Under the pieces are notes generated by a model. It had not been told where the DNA came from, searched no databases, and saw only the letters and a program-made list of their open reading frames with translations. A stretch of 64,000 nt of DNA from Porphyra umbilicalis (Eukaryota > Rhodophyta > Bangiophyceae > Bangiales > Bangiaceae): contig KV918881.1 in assembly GCA_002049455.2 (NCBI GenBank), forward strand, positions 1 through 64,000, read 5' to 3'. How positions within the stretch are numbered: the stretch's first letter is position 1; each line of letters starts with the position of its first letter. Shown piece after piece: positions 1 through 10,866 of this stretch. Both the position numbers and the translations under genes were made by a program.

Positions 1-811
1 GACGCGTCAGCGCGTCGATGGCGCGCGGCCGCCGTCAGCGTCCGCGGCCGCCCGAGAGAGGTGGGTGTGGGTGCTCGGTCACCCCCACCCCCGTCGGTGC
101 CCCGCCAGGCCATTGGCGGACACGAGGCGTGGCGACAGCCACAACGGGCACGCCCGGCGCGTTGCGTGGGTAGCCGCCGCCTCTGGCGACAAAGCGGAAA
201 GCGCGAGGGCACGACCAACTTCGCACGCCCAGCCACCACCCGTGGAAGGGCGGGGCCCGACCCGGCCACTCCTCGCCTCGCCCTGCCGCAGTCCCCGCGC
301 CAAAGACCACGGTGCCCCATTGGTGGAGCAGAGTGGGCAAAACGCCCCCTCTGCCCAGTGTCCCCGACGAGCGCCCGGCTCAGTGTACAGCCTCGTCGCC
401 CTGGTGGGCGGCTTTCCCAGTCGCTGCCAAAAAGGAAGTCAGCGGTCCTCCCGGCGGGATACCCAACCATAAGGGGGGGTGGAAAACACACACATCGGCG
501 TGGCGGCACGCCCCAATTGGCCAAAGTGACCGGCGCGTGGTGGCGTGTCAAACGGCGTGGGTGCGGCGGCCGCCCTCAGCCCCACACCTCAGGCCCATCT
601 CCTCCGTGAGGGTGGCCAGGCGGTTCGCGTGGCTGGCTTGCGGCAACCTCGGTGGAGCATACGACGCGGCCGGCCACATGCGCAACGTACCGAGCGCAAA
701 GATGCTCGGGCCGCACCTTGGCGCGCCGCCATTGTCGCTGCGACGACGTTTGGCCACTGCCGAGAAGGGTGACCTCGCCACGCAGACAGAGTCCGCAGAC
801 GCATGCAATTG
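1..811. other. GC-rich stretch, no supported gene
   Basis: Several overlapping reading frames stay open on both strands, as expected at this GC content, but none shows a recognisable domain, a convincing start or a bias towards one frame. I see nothing here that I would call a gene. AATTG at 807-811, just before the Helitron-like element, recurs at 2106-2110 just after it, which could be a chance match or a target duplication. Confidence 0.4.
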
Positions 812-815
812 CCCT

Positions 816-2107
816 AACTGAAAACGCGTTCGCGGAAATACCCTGAACTTGTTTACAACGTGCGAAGCAGCCGCCGACGACCAGCCCACGCGAACCACCC
901 CCCTCGCGCGGCCGCGCATCCTCGGCAAACTAGCCACCGCCAACAAGCACCGCCGCCGCCGCCGCCCACGCCGCCGCCGTCACCGCCGCGCCTCCCCCCC
1001 CAAGCCACAAGCAGATGAATACCCTCGCACCTCCAGACGTGCACACCGCCGCCGGCCTGCCGTCGCACCCGTCCCGGTCGCCACGGCCGCGGCAGTTGGG
1101 CGCCACCGCCGCTGCCGCAGGCAGGCCGCCGTCGAACTCCGCGCCGCCGCCCCCCGCCGGCGCGTCGGCGGCGGTGCGCACGCCCGCTAGCGGCGGCAGC
1201 GGCGACGGTGGGGCCATGGACCACAGCCCGCCGCCGCCGCCGCCGCCGTCGCAGCCACCACCTGTCGCAGTCGCGGCGATGGCGGGCGCGACAGCGGCGG
1301 CAGCCGCGGCAGGGGAGGCGGCGGTGGCGCTGCCGGCGCCCTTCCTCGCTGCTAACGGCGGCGGAGCTCGTCCCCCGTCAGACAGTGGCGGGGGCGAGGA
1401 GTGGGGGGGCACCACAACGGGCGGGGCCGCCGTCTGCGGCCGCCGGCGGGGACACCCACACGCGCGCGCGGGGGGGTGGGTGGGGCTGGTCGCCTCGTCG
1501 GCGCGACGGCCGACCGCGCGCCGGCTGTGTTGGTCGCGGGCGGTCGCGCACCGACGCGCGTGCGGGGGGTGTGTCGGGCGTGTGCGGCCGCCGCGGTGAT
1601 GACCCCGACGACAGCGGTGGTGCGGCCGTCGGCAGCTCCCGCCGGCCGTCCGGGAGCCCTCTCCTCCAGGACGATGGGTCGCGAGCGTCTGCTTAAAAAT
1701 TCGAACAGAATGTGCCTTGGTTGTCCCGTGGAGCGCCATCGCCGGACTTAACCACAAAATACAGTCCACGCGTCTGACCAGATCGACGTTTCCGGGGGTC
1801 TGAACGCACCACCCTCATTCTGAGGCAACTGACCCGGACATCCTACGAAAAGCGACGTACAGCGTCCGTATGACCGCGGCTGACATGCTACAAACGAGAA
1901 AAGCTACAGAAAGTGCTGGACGCATGTTGCGCACCGAACCATGCCCAAAGGACCCGCAGCAGTGATCGATACACTGCGTACCGCCCGAAAAGGTGTGCAC
2001 ACGGGGCCAACCGCAAGTACTCCCGCGCGTGCACTGGAGAAAAAAAAAAGTTATGTGTGTGACCCCATGCGCATGTTGATAAGTACCCTAGACTAAAGTC
2101 CAGGGAA
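816..2107 (+). mobile_element. Helitron-like non-autonomous element, copy C (diverged)
   Basis: The left end reads ACTGAAAACGCGTTCGCGG, followed by CCCTGAACTT at about 841, 24 nt inside the element. The right end (2086-2105) is the hairpin CCCTAGACTAAAGTCCAGGG followed by AA. Both ends match copies A and B at 57-60 kb, but the roughly 1.2 kb GC-rich interior is unrelated to theirs. An open frame at 1015-1599 (+), rich in Pro, Ala and Gly, lies inside; it may be captured or chance sequence and I do not call it a gene. AT-richer flanks just inside the right end (1690-2085) resemble the same part of A and B only near the terminus. No transposase is encoded. The assignment to the Helitron2/Helentron group is inference from end structure. 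Confidence 0.65.
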
Positions 2108-2908
2108 TTGAAGGGCGTGCGGCTGATTGGACGTCAATACGGAAATAACATGTGATTTCACCCCAGTTACTTGAGCTCAAAGGTCCGAAGCGATCACCTG
2201 GGTGGGACGCGGGCTCAGCCACCAAGCGTGAGCCCGCGATCGAGACACCAACGAGTGGCTCACCCGCGCGCGGCAACACGTGCAGGCGCGGGCGCGCCAC
2301 CTCCAGCTCGACGTTGCTTGGCCGGCTGCCGGCCGCCTGGCTACCCTTGGCGCCACATGCGTCTGTTCCTCCCCTGCCCATCCGGGTCCATGCATGGCTC
2401 CGTTCCCCCCCCCCCTCGGCATCACGGACGGCGGCGGCGACGTGGCCAGGCGGTCCGTGGCGGGCGCCCCTGACGGCGACGTGTCTAGCACCGGGACGGC
2501 CGCCGGCGGTAATCGGGGAGGGCGTGCGGCCGCCGCCCTGGCGACGGCGACGCACCGGCGGCTGGGGGGGGCAAGCCGCCACACACAAGCCGCCCCCGGC
2601 CTGTGTGGATGGTTGTTGGCCCGCCGGGGCGCGGCGGTGCAGGCCCGGCGATCACGAGCGGTCGCCGGTGGGGGAGCGCAAGACATGCAGCCGCAGGTGT
2701 TAAAGGCGGTGGCCTCGCCTGTGCTGGCTACCCGTGACGCGCCCCAGTCGTTGACGTGGGCAACGCTGCCCGAAACAAGCCGTCCCCAACATCACCCGCC
2801 CCGTCCTCCCCACTGCCGCCGTCTCCCACCCCACCCTGGCGCCCGAGTAACAGCTGCCCTGCTCGACCACTCAAGCGCCCAGCCAACCGCCCCGCCCTTG
2901 GAAGCACC

Positions 2909-3895
2909 ATGGACACAATGGCGTGGACGATTCCCGCCGATGTGGCCGCCCCCCCGCCCCCGCCACTCGGGTTGCTCGAGGCCTTGAGCCAGGCCGAGGC
3001 GGCGGCGACGGCCGCCGCCCGCGCCGCCACCCCCACCGCCGCCGCCGCTTGGGACGAGGATGGGGGCCCCGGGTCGCCCTGCTCCCCGCACACCGTACCG
3101 TCAACCGGCGGCACCTTCTGGGAAACCGCCCCCCCCGCCGACGTGGAGCCCACCTGCGGTCGCCGTCGCCCGACGATCGAGGCGCAGGTGCGGCGGGCGG
3201 TGGCACCCCGCGCGAGCCCCGCCCCCCCACGGCCGCCGCTGGCCTCGGCGCCGCGCCCGCCGCCGCGGGCGACGCGTGGACAGACGGCCCCCTGGCACTG
3301 CCGCCGTCGGTGGCGCCGCCGACGACGCGCGCCGCCGCCGCGGCACGCCCGCGGCTGCGCCGTCGCCGGCGGGTGGCGGGGTCGGTGGCCCCCCCGGCCA
3401 GCGGGTGCCCCGTGGGGCATGCCAAAGAGCGACCCGCCGACGGCGGGGAGTCGGTGTGAGCGCGCGCGCCGTCGCGCGGCGCCGACCGCGGCTGACGGCG
3501 GCGGCGTGTGCCCGGGGGGCGCACCCGCCCCCTCCGCGGCGGCGCCCCGGCGTGACGGCAACCGCGACGGTTGCTTTTGGCGAGGCGTCGCCCCCGTCGG
3601 CACGGCGTCGGCCGTGCCCGCCAACGCAGCGTCGCTGCCAGGCGCTTGTGCAGTCCCCTGTGTGATGCGTGCCTTGACGGCTGGCGGCGAAATGCTGCGG
3701 ATGGGGCCCCGTTGCCCGTGGGGCGTTGCGTCGGCCGGAACGGCTGCCGCCTCTACTGGCGCGCCGTCGGCTGCCGCTCTGGCCGTTACCACCGCTGTGG
3801 TCGATGCGCGGCGGCGGGAAGGCGCGGTGCGCAGGCGCGCCGGTCGGCCGCTTGGCGATGGGCGTCCGCGCCGGTGGTGCCCGCTCCGCCGGTGA
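2909..3895 (+). CDS. doubtful Ala/Pro-rich hypothetical protein
   Basis: An ATG at 2909 opens a 328-codon frame that begins MDTMAWTIPADVAAPPPPPL and then has a plausible amphipathic stretch (LLEALSQAEAAATAAARAA, about residues 18-36) before turning into Arg/Pro/Ala low complexity. A longer frame (2728-4386) is open on the minus strand over the same bases, so openness means little here. No family is recognised, and no intron or regulatory signal decides the matter. The first 110 residues look more protein-like than the rest, so a spliced gene with a different 3' part is possible. Low confidence. Confidence 0.25.
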   Translation: MDTMAWTIPADVAAPPPPPLGLLEALSQAEAAATAAARAATPTAAAAWDEDGGPGSPCSPHTVPSTGGTFWETAPPADVEPTCGRRRPTIEAQVRRAVAPRASPAPPRPPLASAPRPPPRATRGQTAPWHCRRRWRRRRRAPPPRHARGCAVAGGWRGRWPPRPAGAPWGMPKSDPPTAGSRCERARRRAAPTAADGGGVCPGGAPAPSAAAPRRDGNRDGCFWRGVAPVGTASAVPANAASLPGACAVPCVMRALTAGGEMLRMGPRCPWGVASAGTAAASTGAPSAAALAVTTAVVDARRREGAVRRRAGRPLGDGRPRRWCPLRR

Positions 3896-5107
3896 CGTGT
3901 CGCCGCGGTCGCCCGTGTCCCGCGCGGTGGGCGGCCGTTGCCAGGGGGAGGTGGCACCAGCGTCGCCTGTGACCAACCGGCGGAGATGTCAACGTCCTCC
4001 AGCCGTGCCGTGCGTTCTAGCACTGCGGCTGCCGCTGCCGCTGCTAGCACCCAAGTTGGTTCGTCGGCTTGCACCTCGCCCTGTTGCTGCCATTGCCGTG
4101 GTGCCTTGGCTTGACTTTTTCCTTTCGCGGCCCCTCCTCGCCCTCCCCTGTCGTTATCCGTTGTGCCGCGGCGCATCATCCTCCCGTTTCCCTTGTTGCT
4201 CGTCTCATACTTTGTCGGCCTCCAACCCGTCGGGTCTGCCGGTATGGGCGGCCACTTGCGAGAGGAGGCTCGAGTCGAGCAGCAAACCGGCCGCACGGCG
4301 GCAGCGGCGCCGTCGCAGGGCGGGGGGTGGAGGTGTGTGAACCAGTGAGGTGGAGGGGCGAAGAGGGTAAGGGTGGGACGTGGCACAAGAGAGCGTCACA
4401 GACGATGAGCCGCAACGCGGGTGAAGTGGGTGCCTCCACGAGGGCGGAAAGCAGGGGGCCGCACAGGTCGTGTGGCGGGGAGAGAAGCAAGACAGTGCAA
4501 ATCGCGCGAGTGGTTGGATGGCATTGGTCGTAGGCAGTGACACCCAGCCTTGGGGCTGCTGTTGGGATGACGCCGCAAAGAGTATTCGAGCACGGCGCGA
4601 GCCGGCTCGCAAAATCATCCGTAGCGCCCGTTCGGCCAACATGATGCGCTGCCCGAGACGTGCATCTGGTAGGGTTGACCACCAACACAGATGCTCTCTG
4701 TGGTGGCAGCGACGGAAAAGGCACCTCCGTTATCCGCCGCGTGGAGGTTCTACTCTTGCTACTGGCGCTGTCTTGCTGTGTCGTTGCACGGCCGACATGC
4801 TCACGGTCACTGTTACAGTAACCGACTCTGTCGCGTAACGTACAGTTCGATTTATCTCGTTGCTCTCGCAAGAGAGCACATCTAGGAGAACACAAGCTCA
4901 CCACAGGACACCGCTCCAAAACCAATAGAAACCACCCTCCAGTCGACAACCGAAAGCAAAAAGAAGAGAACTCGATCGACGCGGCCCAACGCAGCCAGTC
5001 GTCGGCATGCGGGTGCCTGCACGGAAGCAGACGGACCGCCAGCCGTAGTCGAAACGTCGCAGGGTAGCACAAGAGAGTAGGCGGCCCCCGCCACCAACAG
5101 CGACTGC
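3896..5107. other. intergenic, no supported gene
   Basis: GC content falls from left to right toward the 3' end of the DNAJC2 gene. Open frames here are short or overlap on both strands, and no domain is visible. The segment would hold the 3' UTR of the minus-strand gene that ends at 5108. Confidence 0.4.
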
Positions 5108-7297
5108 TCACTTCTTTCCCTTGCTGCTCAGGCCCGCCTCCCTCCTGAGCTGGTAGTAGCGCACCAGTTCAGCACACCGCGCCTCGCACTCGACAGACGT
5201 CTTGCCCGACACCCCATTGGCAATCGACAACCACCGCTGGGGTCCCTTCTGGTTGCTAAACTTCTTCATCGCCGACTCGAGCGCCGACTGCTGCTTCTTG
5301 GAGAAGTTATACGCGTTCGGCGGTGTAGTCAGGTCCATCGGCGCAGCAGTGGCCGCCGCTGCTAGGGGCGCGCCCTTCTTCTTCTCTGCAAACCGAGCGA
5401 AGTCGCCAGGAGAGCCGGCGCTACCGTTGATGGCAGTTGAGGCAGACGCCTGCTTGGCCCCCGACGAGACGCGGCGCATCAAGTCCACCTTGGCCAACAC
5501 CTCGTGCGCGGTCCGAGTCTGCATGTACTCGGCCAGCTTCTCCCACCGATCCCGCGTGCCGCCGGGGTACTTGGCCATCGCCTTGGCCAGAGTCGACTCC
5601 TCATCGGCGGTCCACTCCTTGGCCGCAGGGGCCTGAGCAGCCGCCGCGTCCCCATTAGGAGCCGACCCGTTGGCTGCAGCGGCGTGGCCATTGGTCAGTA
5701 CCGGCTCATTCGGCTCGCGGTCGGGGTGGAGGTGGTTGTCGTAGCTGGTGGTAAAGAACACGACGAGGTCCGCTGACCGTCCTGCCGCGGCGAGGCCCTC
5801 TACCGTAGTCGCGAGGGTGCTCAACTTGTCCATCGGCAAGTCTTGAATAAGGGTCTCAGCAGCCAATGTCACCTCAGGGGCAATGTCGGCGGGCAGGGTG
5901 CCGCGCACGCGGGAGCGCAGCTTGCGGAGAGCGCGCTTGTCATTGTCGCGCGCCTTTTTGGCCGCAAGCCGCGTCGCCTTCTCGTCCGCCTCGACCTTGT
6001 CCGCAGCGGCCTTCTCGGCAGCAGCCTTGTCCGACGCGGCCTTCTCCACGGCGGCCTTGGCCGCGGCCTTCTCCGCACGAACCGCCTCCTTGGCGGCCAT
6101 GGACGCTGCCTTCTCGTTGGCCACCCGCGGGTCAAACTTGAACGCCCGGTCGACGAGCAGGCGGATGCGGCTGGCCTCAGCCGCCCGCCGCTTTTTAACG
6201 TGTTTGGAGTTTTGCCGGTCCATCCAACGCCGCTCCTCACGCGAGTCGGCCTGCTCAGGGTCAAACTCCAGGTCCGCCGAAAAGTCGCGCCACGACTTGA
6301 AGCGGTACCAGAAGTCGTAGAAGGCGTGTACTTCCATCATAGGCGTCTTCTCATCGCCCAGCTTTGGGACCTTCTTGGCGGTCGACCAGCGCTGGTTGAG
6401 GTCAAACGCCTTGGTCATGACCTCAAAGAAGGCACGAGCAGCCTCCTTCTCAGACGGGACGCTGTCGTCCACCTCGTCAATCGAGTCGTACGCTGCCCGC
6501 TTCCTCCGGTCCGAGAGCGTGTCAAACGCCTTGCGCATAGCCTTGAAGTGCTCGCCAGCGTCCTCCATGGCCTCTTCCCCCTGATGCGCAATCTTGTCCG
6601 GGTGGTACTTGAGGCTGAGCCGGCGGAACGATTTTTTGATGTCGTCCTCCGTCGCATGCCACCGCTTGTCCCCCAATTCCAGCAGCTCGTACAAGTCGTC
6701 CGAGTTGCGGGCGGTCAGTTTCTTCAGCTGCCATGCGGGGGTCTCCTCATCCCCGTCCACCGCTGCGTCGTCGCCATCGTCAGTGGAAGAGGCCGAAGAG
6801 TCCTCAGGCCCACGCTCGTTCCCGTTCGTATGGTACACACCACTGCGCTGCCGAGCCAGAGCCTCCTACAAGGGGCGGGAAGCGCACGATGTATGGGCGC
6901 ACAGAAGAGAGTGAAGACACACAAAGAGACCGACCACATTCGTCCAACAGACCAATAAGAACACCAGTCCAAAAGCAGAGCAAACTAGGTCAGACATATG
7001 CCGAGGAGCAGGCCCAGCCGTCGCCGAGGAACCAACCAACAGCCTCCTGTATCAGACGAAGACCACCCCCGAATAACGTCCAGACAGGCCACAACGTTGT
7101 TGGGCCCCACAATCAAGCAGTACCCAGGGCCGGCACCCTCGCCCACCAAAGTCCCACAACCATACCTGGTACGGCTTGCCCGCATGCTCGATTGGCCGCC
7201 GATACGGCTGCGTGAAGGCAGCCACGACCACGCCCTCAACGGGTACCACCTCGGTCGAGGCCATCAACAGCAGTCGCCCCCTCACGGTGGCCTTCAT
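5108..7297 (-). CDS. DNAJC2: zuotin/DNAJC2 (MPP11) ribosome-associated J-protein, two exons
   Basis: Ribosome-bound HSP40 that, with an atypical Hsp70, forms the ribosome-associated complex acting on nascent chains in the cytosol; family members also act on chromatin. I read exon 1 at 7297-7166 and exon 2 at 6865-5108, with a 300-nt intron (donor CAG|GTATG, acceptor TGTAG|GAG, phase 0), giving 629 aa; human DNAJC2 has 621. Exon 1 supplies the N-terminal hairpin typical of zuotins (VVPVEGVVVAAF, residues 17-28). Without it exon 2 has no ATG before the J domain, which decides the start. The J domain (about 100-175) keeps HPD at 132-134. Next come the zuotin homology region (about 180-260), a long Ala/Lys/Glu-charged helix and two SANT/Myb-like domains (about 465-510 and 560-615). 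All diagnostic parts are present, so the assignment is secure. Confidence 0.95.
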
Positions 7298-8815
7298 GGC
7301 GGCGACGGCACCAGCAAGGCCGCCCACCTACACGCCGGCCTCCCCACAAACCCGCCAGGCGCAGACACACAAACGGAGCGCGCGGAGGACGCCGTCGTCA
7401 ATTGGGCCGTTGCCGCGTTCGCCAGCACCCAAGCAGTGGCGGAAGGAGGGAGACAAACCAGGTGGTGTGGGAGGTTGGCGAGCCTGGTGATACCGCACGG
7501 GGGCCGGGTGAGCACGGCGACTGCGGCGCTGCCGGAAACCCATACACCTCTGGCCGCCGCCGCCGCCGCCCCACCGCCGCCGCCGCCGCCGCCGGCTCGC
7601 ACGCGACCGCCGCCGAGCCCGCTCGACGGCGCTGGGTGTGCACGGCTGGCGGTCCCTCCACAGCTGCAGGCGGGGACCCCGTGCAAATTGGCCAAGCCGC
7701 CGACGGGTTCTCTGGGGGGGCACCCCACGGCCACGGCTGGACTGGTCCGTCCAAATCACAATTTTGGAATGGACGACGGTGGCCGGTCGTGCGGTCATTG
7801 ATGCTCAACTCAAAGCCCTGGCGACGGCTGATTGGTTGCAAATCACATCGGACGGCCGTTGACACAAATGCACAAGAACTGTGACGGGACCCGGCAGGCT
7901 AGTTATGGTCAATCACTTACTGCAATTTCCTTCTGGTCGTCAGTAATTCTCTTCCGCTCACCCGGCCGTCGGAATTCTATCAGTAATTGTTTCCCGCTCA
8001 CCCGGCCGTCGGCATTCTAGACGGTACCGGTGATCACCGGCCGGAGCCGCACGAAACTGCTGCGGCAGTCCACCAAGCGTCGCTGTTCCGGCCTGCCGCA
8101 ACCGTCTTGTGGCCTGCAACAAGGGCCCCGCTCGGACGAGATCGCCAGCCACCGTTCAACTGATGTCCGCCTTCAGTGGTGTGTCGGCTCACCCATGGCC
8201 AATCCAGCGCCGTGCGGTCGGGCCCGACTATTCTTCCACCACCGTGTGACGGTGGTCTCAACGGCAGAGGGGCAATCGTCCCCGCCTCGTGCCGTTCCCT
8301 GCCGACACCCCAAAACTGCCGCTCCCGGGCCGCCCTCCGCGGATGGTCGGTCTGGAGCGGGTATTCTTGAGTGCCAGCAAGAGCACGCCGCTGGGGCCGC
8401 CCAGGCCGTGCTTGGGCTCAGGGCCTCGTGTGCGTGCTCCTGACGACGTTCTGTGAAGACGCGTCAACTCGGCACTTGCGCAACGTGCTCACCCGCCCCC
8501 CCCGGCAGTACTGTACGCACGATTCACACGCTTGCCACCCACGCCATTCCGCACCACTGCGCGTGAGCCGTACGCACGGGGACCCACGCCCCCTGTTTGG
8601 GTTCTTGTCCACGGAGTCGGGAGAGTGACAACCGCCCCTGCCAAGCGCGCTTGTGTGGTTTCACGCTTGACGTGCGTCACCAACGTTCGGTCGTCGCGGC
8701 CCCCTGCGGCGCATCCGTGTGCGGTGGTGTTGCTCTGCCCCACTCCATTCACACGCGGCGTCGTACACCTCATCTCTCCCCGCCCCCCCCCCCCCGCGAC
8801 GCACCCACCCCACCC
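7298..8815. other. intergenic between divergent genes
   Basis: This holds the upstream regions of the minus-strand DNAJC2 gene and of the plus-strand gene at 8816. It includes CCG-repeat sequence near 7555-7600 and a 40-bp tandem duplication (listed separately). No open frame with a recognisable product. Confidence 0.4.
7941..8020. repeat. 40-bp tandem duplication
   Basis: Two adjacent 40-bp units (7941-7980 and 7981-8020) begin CAGTAATT and share CGCTCACCCGGCCGTCGG, with four differences. They lie in the region between two divergently transcribed genes, so a regulatory role is possible but not shown. Confidence 0.85.
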
Positions 8816-9280
8816 ATGGAGCGGCTCGCCGGTTGGGCGGTCGTCCACGGTGCGGACTTGGAGGCCCGCCTCGCCACTGTCTCGTACGACGAGCCCGACG
8901 TGACGGACATCCCAGACCGTCGGTGGGCGATCTTTGAGACGGCCGTCACGAACGTCGTCAATGATTTTTCGACAGACGCCCCCCCGCCCGACGTGGCGCC
9001 GTGCGAGCGGGCGCCCGACGCAGCCACGGCGGCGGCCTACGCGCGGCATCTAGCGGCGAGCGCGGCCGGGCGGCTGACTGGCGGGCGCGTCGTGCAGGCG
9101 GCGGGCAACGCCGCGTACCAGCTCGTCAAGGACGCGTGGCTGGCCGTCCACGGGGCGACGGGGGGGCGGTGGGGGCGCGCGCGGACGGGCACGGCGCCGT
9201 TTGCGGATGTGGCGGCGGCGGCGGCGACGGACCGGGAGGGGGCGGTGATGCTTGAGGCGGTCGCCGCGGGGCGCGCGTGA
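8816..9280 (+). CDS. small hypothetical protein, 154 aa
   Basis: The ATG at 8816 follows a pyrimidine-rich leader (a C-run near 8782-8795) and opens MERLAGWAVVHGADLEARLA. The N-terminal half is acidic and of normal complexity (SYDEPDVTDIPDRRWAIFE, then NVVNDFSTDA). The C-terminal half is Ala-rich and probably helical (AATAAAYARHLAASAAGRLT, NAAYQLVKDAWLAVHG). No signal peptide, membrane segment or known domain is visible. The frame runs open farther upstream, but that part is Pro/Arg noise, so I chose this ATG. Codon bias to G/C in third positions is strong. I do not recognise the protein. Confidence 0.55.
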   Translation: MERLAGWAVVHGADLEARLATVSYDEPDVTDIPDRRWAIFETAVTNVVNDFSTDAPPPDVAPCERAPDAATAAAYARHLAASAAGRLTGGRVVQAAGNAAYQLVKDAWLAVHGATGGRWGRARTGTAPFADVAAAAATDREGAVMLEAVAAGRA

Positions 9281-10866
9281 GGGGTGGGCGTCGCGGCTCG
9301 GTTTGTGGTGGGGGGCGCCGCGGCCGCCTGCGGGCTGGGCGGGCGGGGTCGTCACGCGCCGCAGTCGTGGTGATGTTTCGCCGTGGCTAGTGTAAATATG
9401 CGTGTGGAGTGTGTTGTGGTGCGGTCGCCTTCTGGCTTTTTCTGGCGTCGGACTGGGTTCGGGGTCTTTCTAGAGTAGACCTTCTCCTGCTCCTTTTATG
9501 AACGTCTGGGTGCGGCAGGCTTTGTCTGCATCTTGGGTGTTGCCCGGCACGGCCACTAGAGCAAGCCACAGCTGGGTGCCAATGTACGCAGACCATTGCC
9601 ATCTCATGGTGCGCCGTTTACTTTGTCTTCTTGTCGGAGGAGCACGCGGAAATGTTGCTGACGCCGTTCCGCGCGTGGTGAGCACAAGCGGTTTTGGCCA
9701 TTGTGACCAGTGCATCCGATTGCCTCGGCTGGACGCCTTGACTTCCGGGCATGAGTGTGGCCCACCTAGCTGTCCTACCGCCGTACGCGGTAGGTCACTG
9801 ATGGCGTTTAATTCTCACACACCAACCGCTCCTGACGAAGACGACGACATTTGCTTTTGCCGAAGGATATACTTCTCCGTAGCAGCGTCAACCCATCTTG
9901 GTTCACGGGGCGGTCGATGCGGGGTGGTGATGCCACTGTTATGCAGTCTTTCAAAGAATTCGGTACTATATGAAAAGTTATGGATGCTGTTTGGGCATCA
10001 ATGGCCGTTCAATTACTCCGCGGGCATCCTGCTGTCACTGCTGGACACGGATCGCACAAATGTGGGCAAGCAAGGGCCTCTCACGGACAGTCACCTCGAT
10101 TGAAAGTAGAGCTCGATGCTCGTTGGCCACTTTTCTTGTCTCATAAGCCATCGCGCGCCACCCCGAGCCACCCGGGTGGTGTACGCACTTCCGGACGGGG
10201 CCCATGTCCGCAGGGGTTGTCACAGTCAGTGTGGCCGTCACTCGTAGCTTGGCACACGCTGGGATATTCGGCCTGACAGTGGACAAGGCGGCTGCTTGCC
10301 CCTCCTGCTCACGCTGGCCCCCTCCTCGTGTGTCGCGTGCGTGTCCTGGGCAGAGCATGGGCTGCCACGATCGAAGCAAGGTGGACCCAAGCGCGATGGA
10401 TTTTGTCCATCTTGGCCGTGTCCCAACTGCTGGTTGGACAAGGCCGAGGCTCACTGTACCCCCAATTGGGTGTGAGCGCCTCGTCGCCGCAGCTCTATAG
10501 CGGCGGTTACCAAGAGCGCCGCTTGCCTCCGCTGGGTCGGCCACGCGTGGCGACCGCCTGCTGTGCGGGTTTCTCCCGCGCCCGCATCTCGGGTTGGTGG
10601 TGTGCAGCCGCTCCCATGAGGAGCGCCCTTTTGGACAACTCGAGTGCTTGTTGCCGCCGCTGACAACCGCCACAGCCGGCACGTCATCCCACTGGTGCAC
10701 TGCGAGAGGAGTACCATATCCAAGGAGCAATCGTGGACGCGCTGCCTCTCCCCCGTGCGGCATCAACTGGTGAACGAGCTGCCGTGGTCTGCGTCGTCGT
10801 CACACCTTTCCCTACGGCCTCTGCGCTCTGGTATCGACGCCGTTGTCGACCACCTGTGTTCGAGGC
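9281..10866. other. intergenic, no supported gene
   Basis: Near-50% GC sequence with several short open frames on both strands (for example 9498-10103 + and 10035-10766 -), none with a domain. It is the likely promoter and 5' UTR region of the gene that starts at 10867. Confidence 0.4.

Noticed and set aside
930-1769. Long minus-strand frame over Helitron-like copy C
   Set aside because: Low complexity, shadowed by open plus-strand frames, no domain; it lies entirely inside the element.
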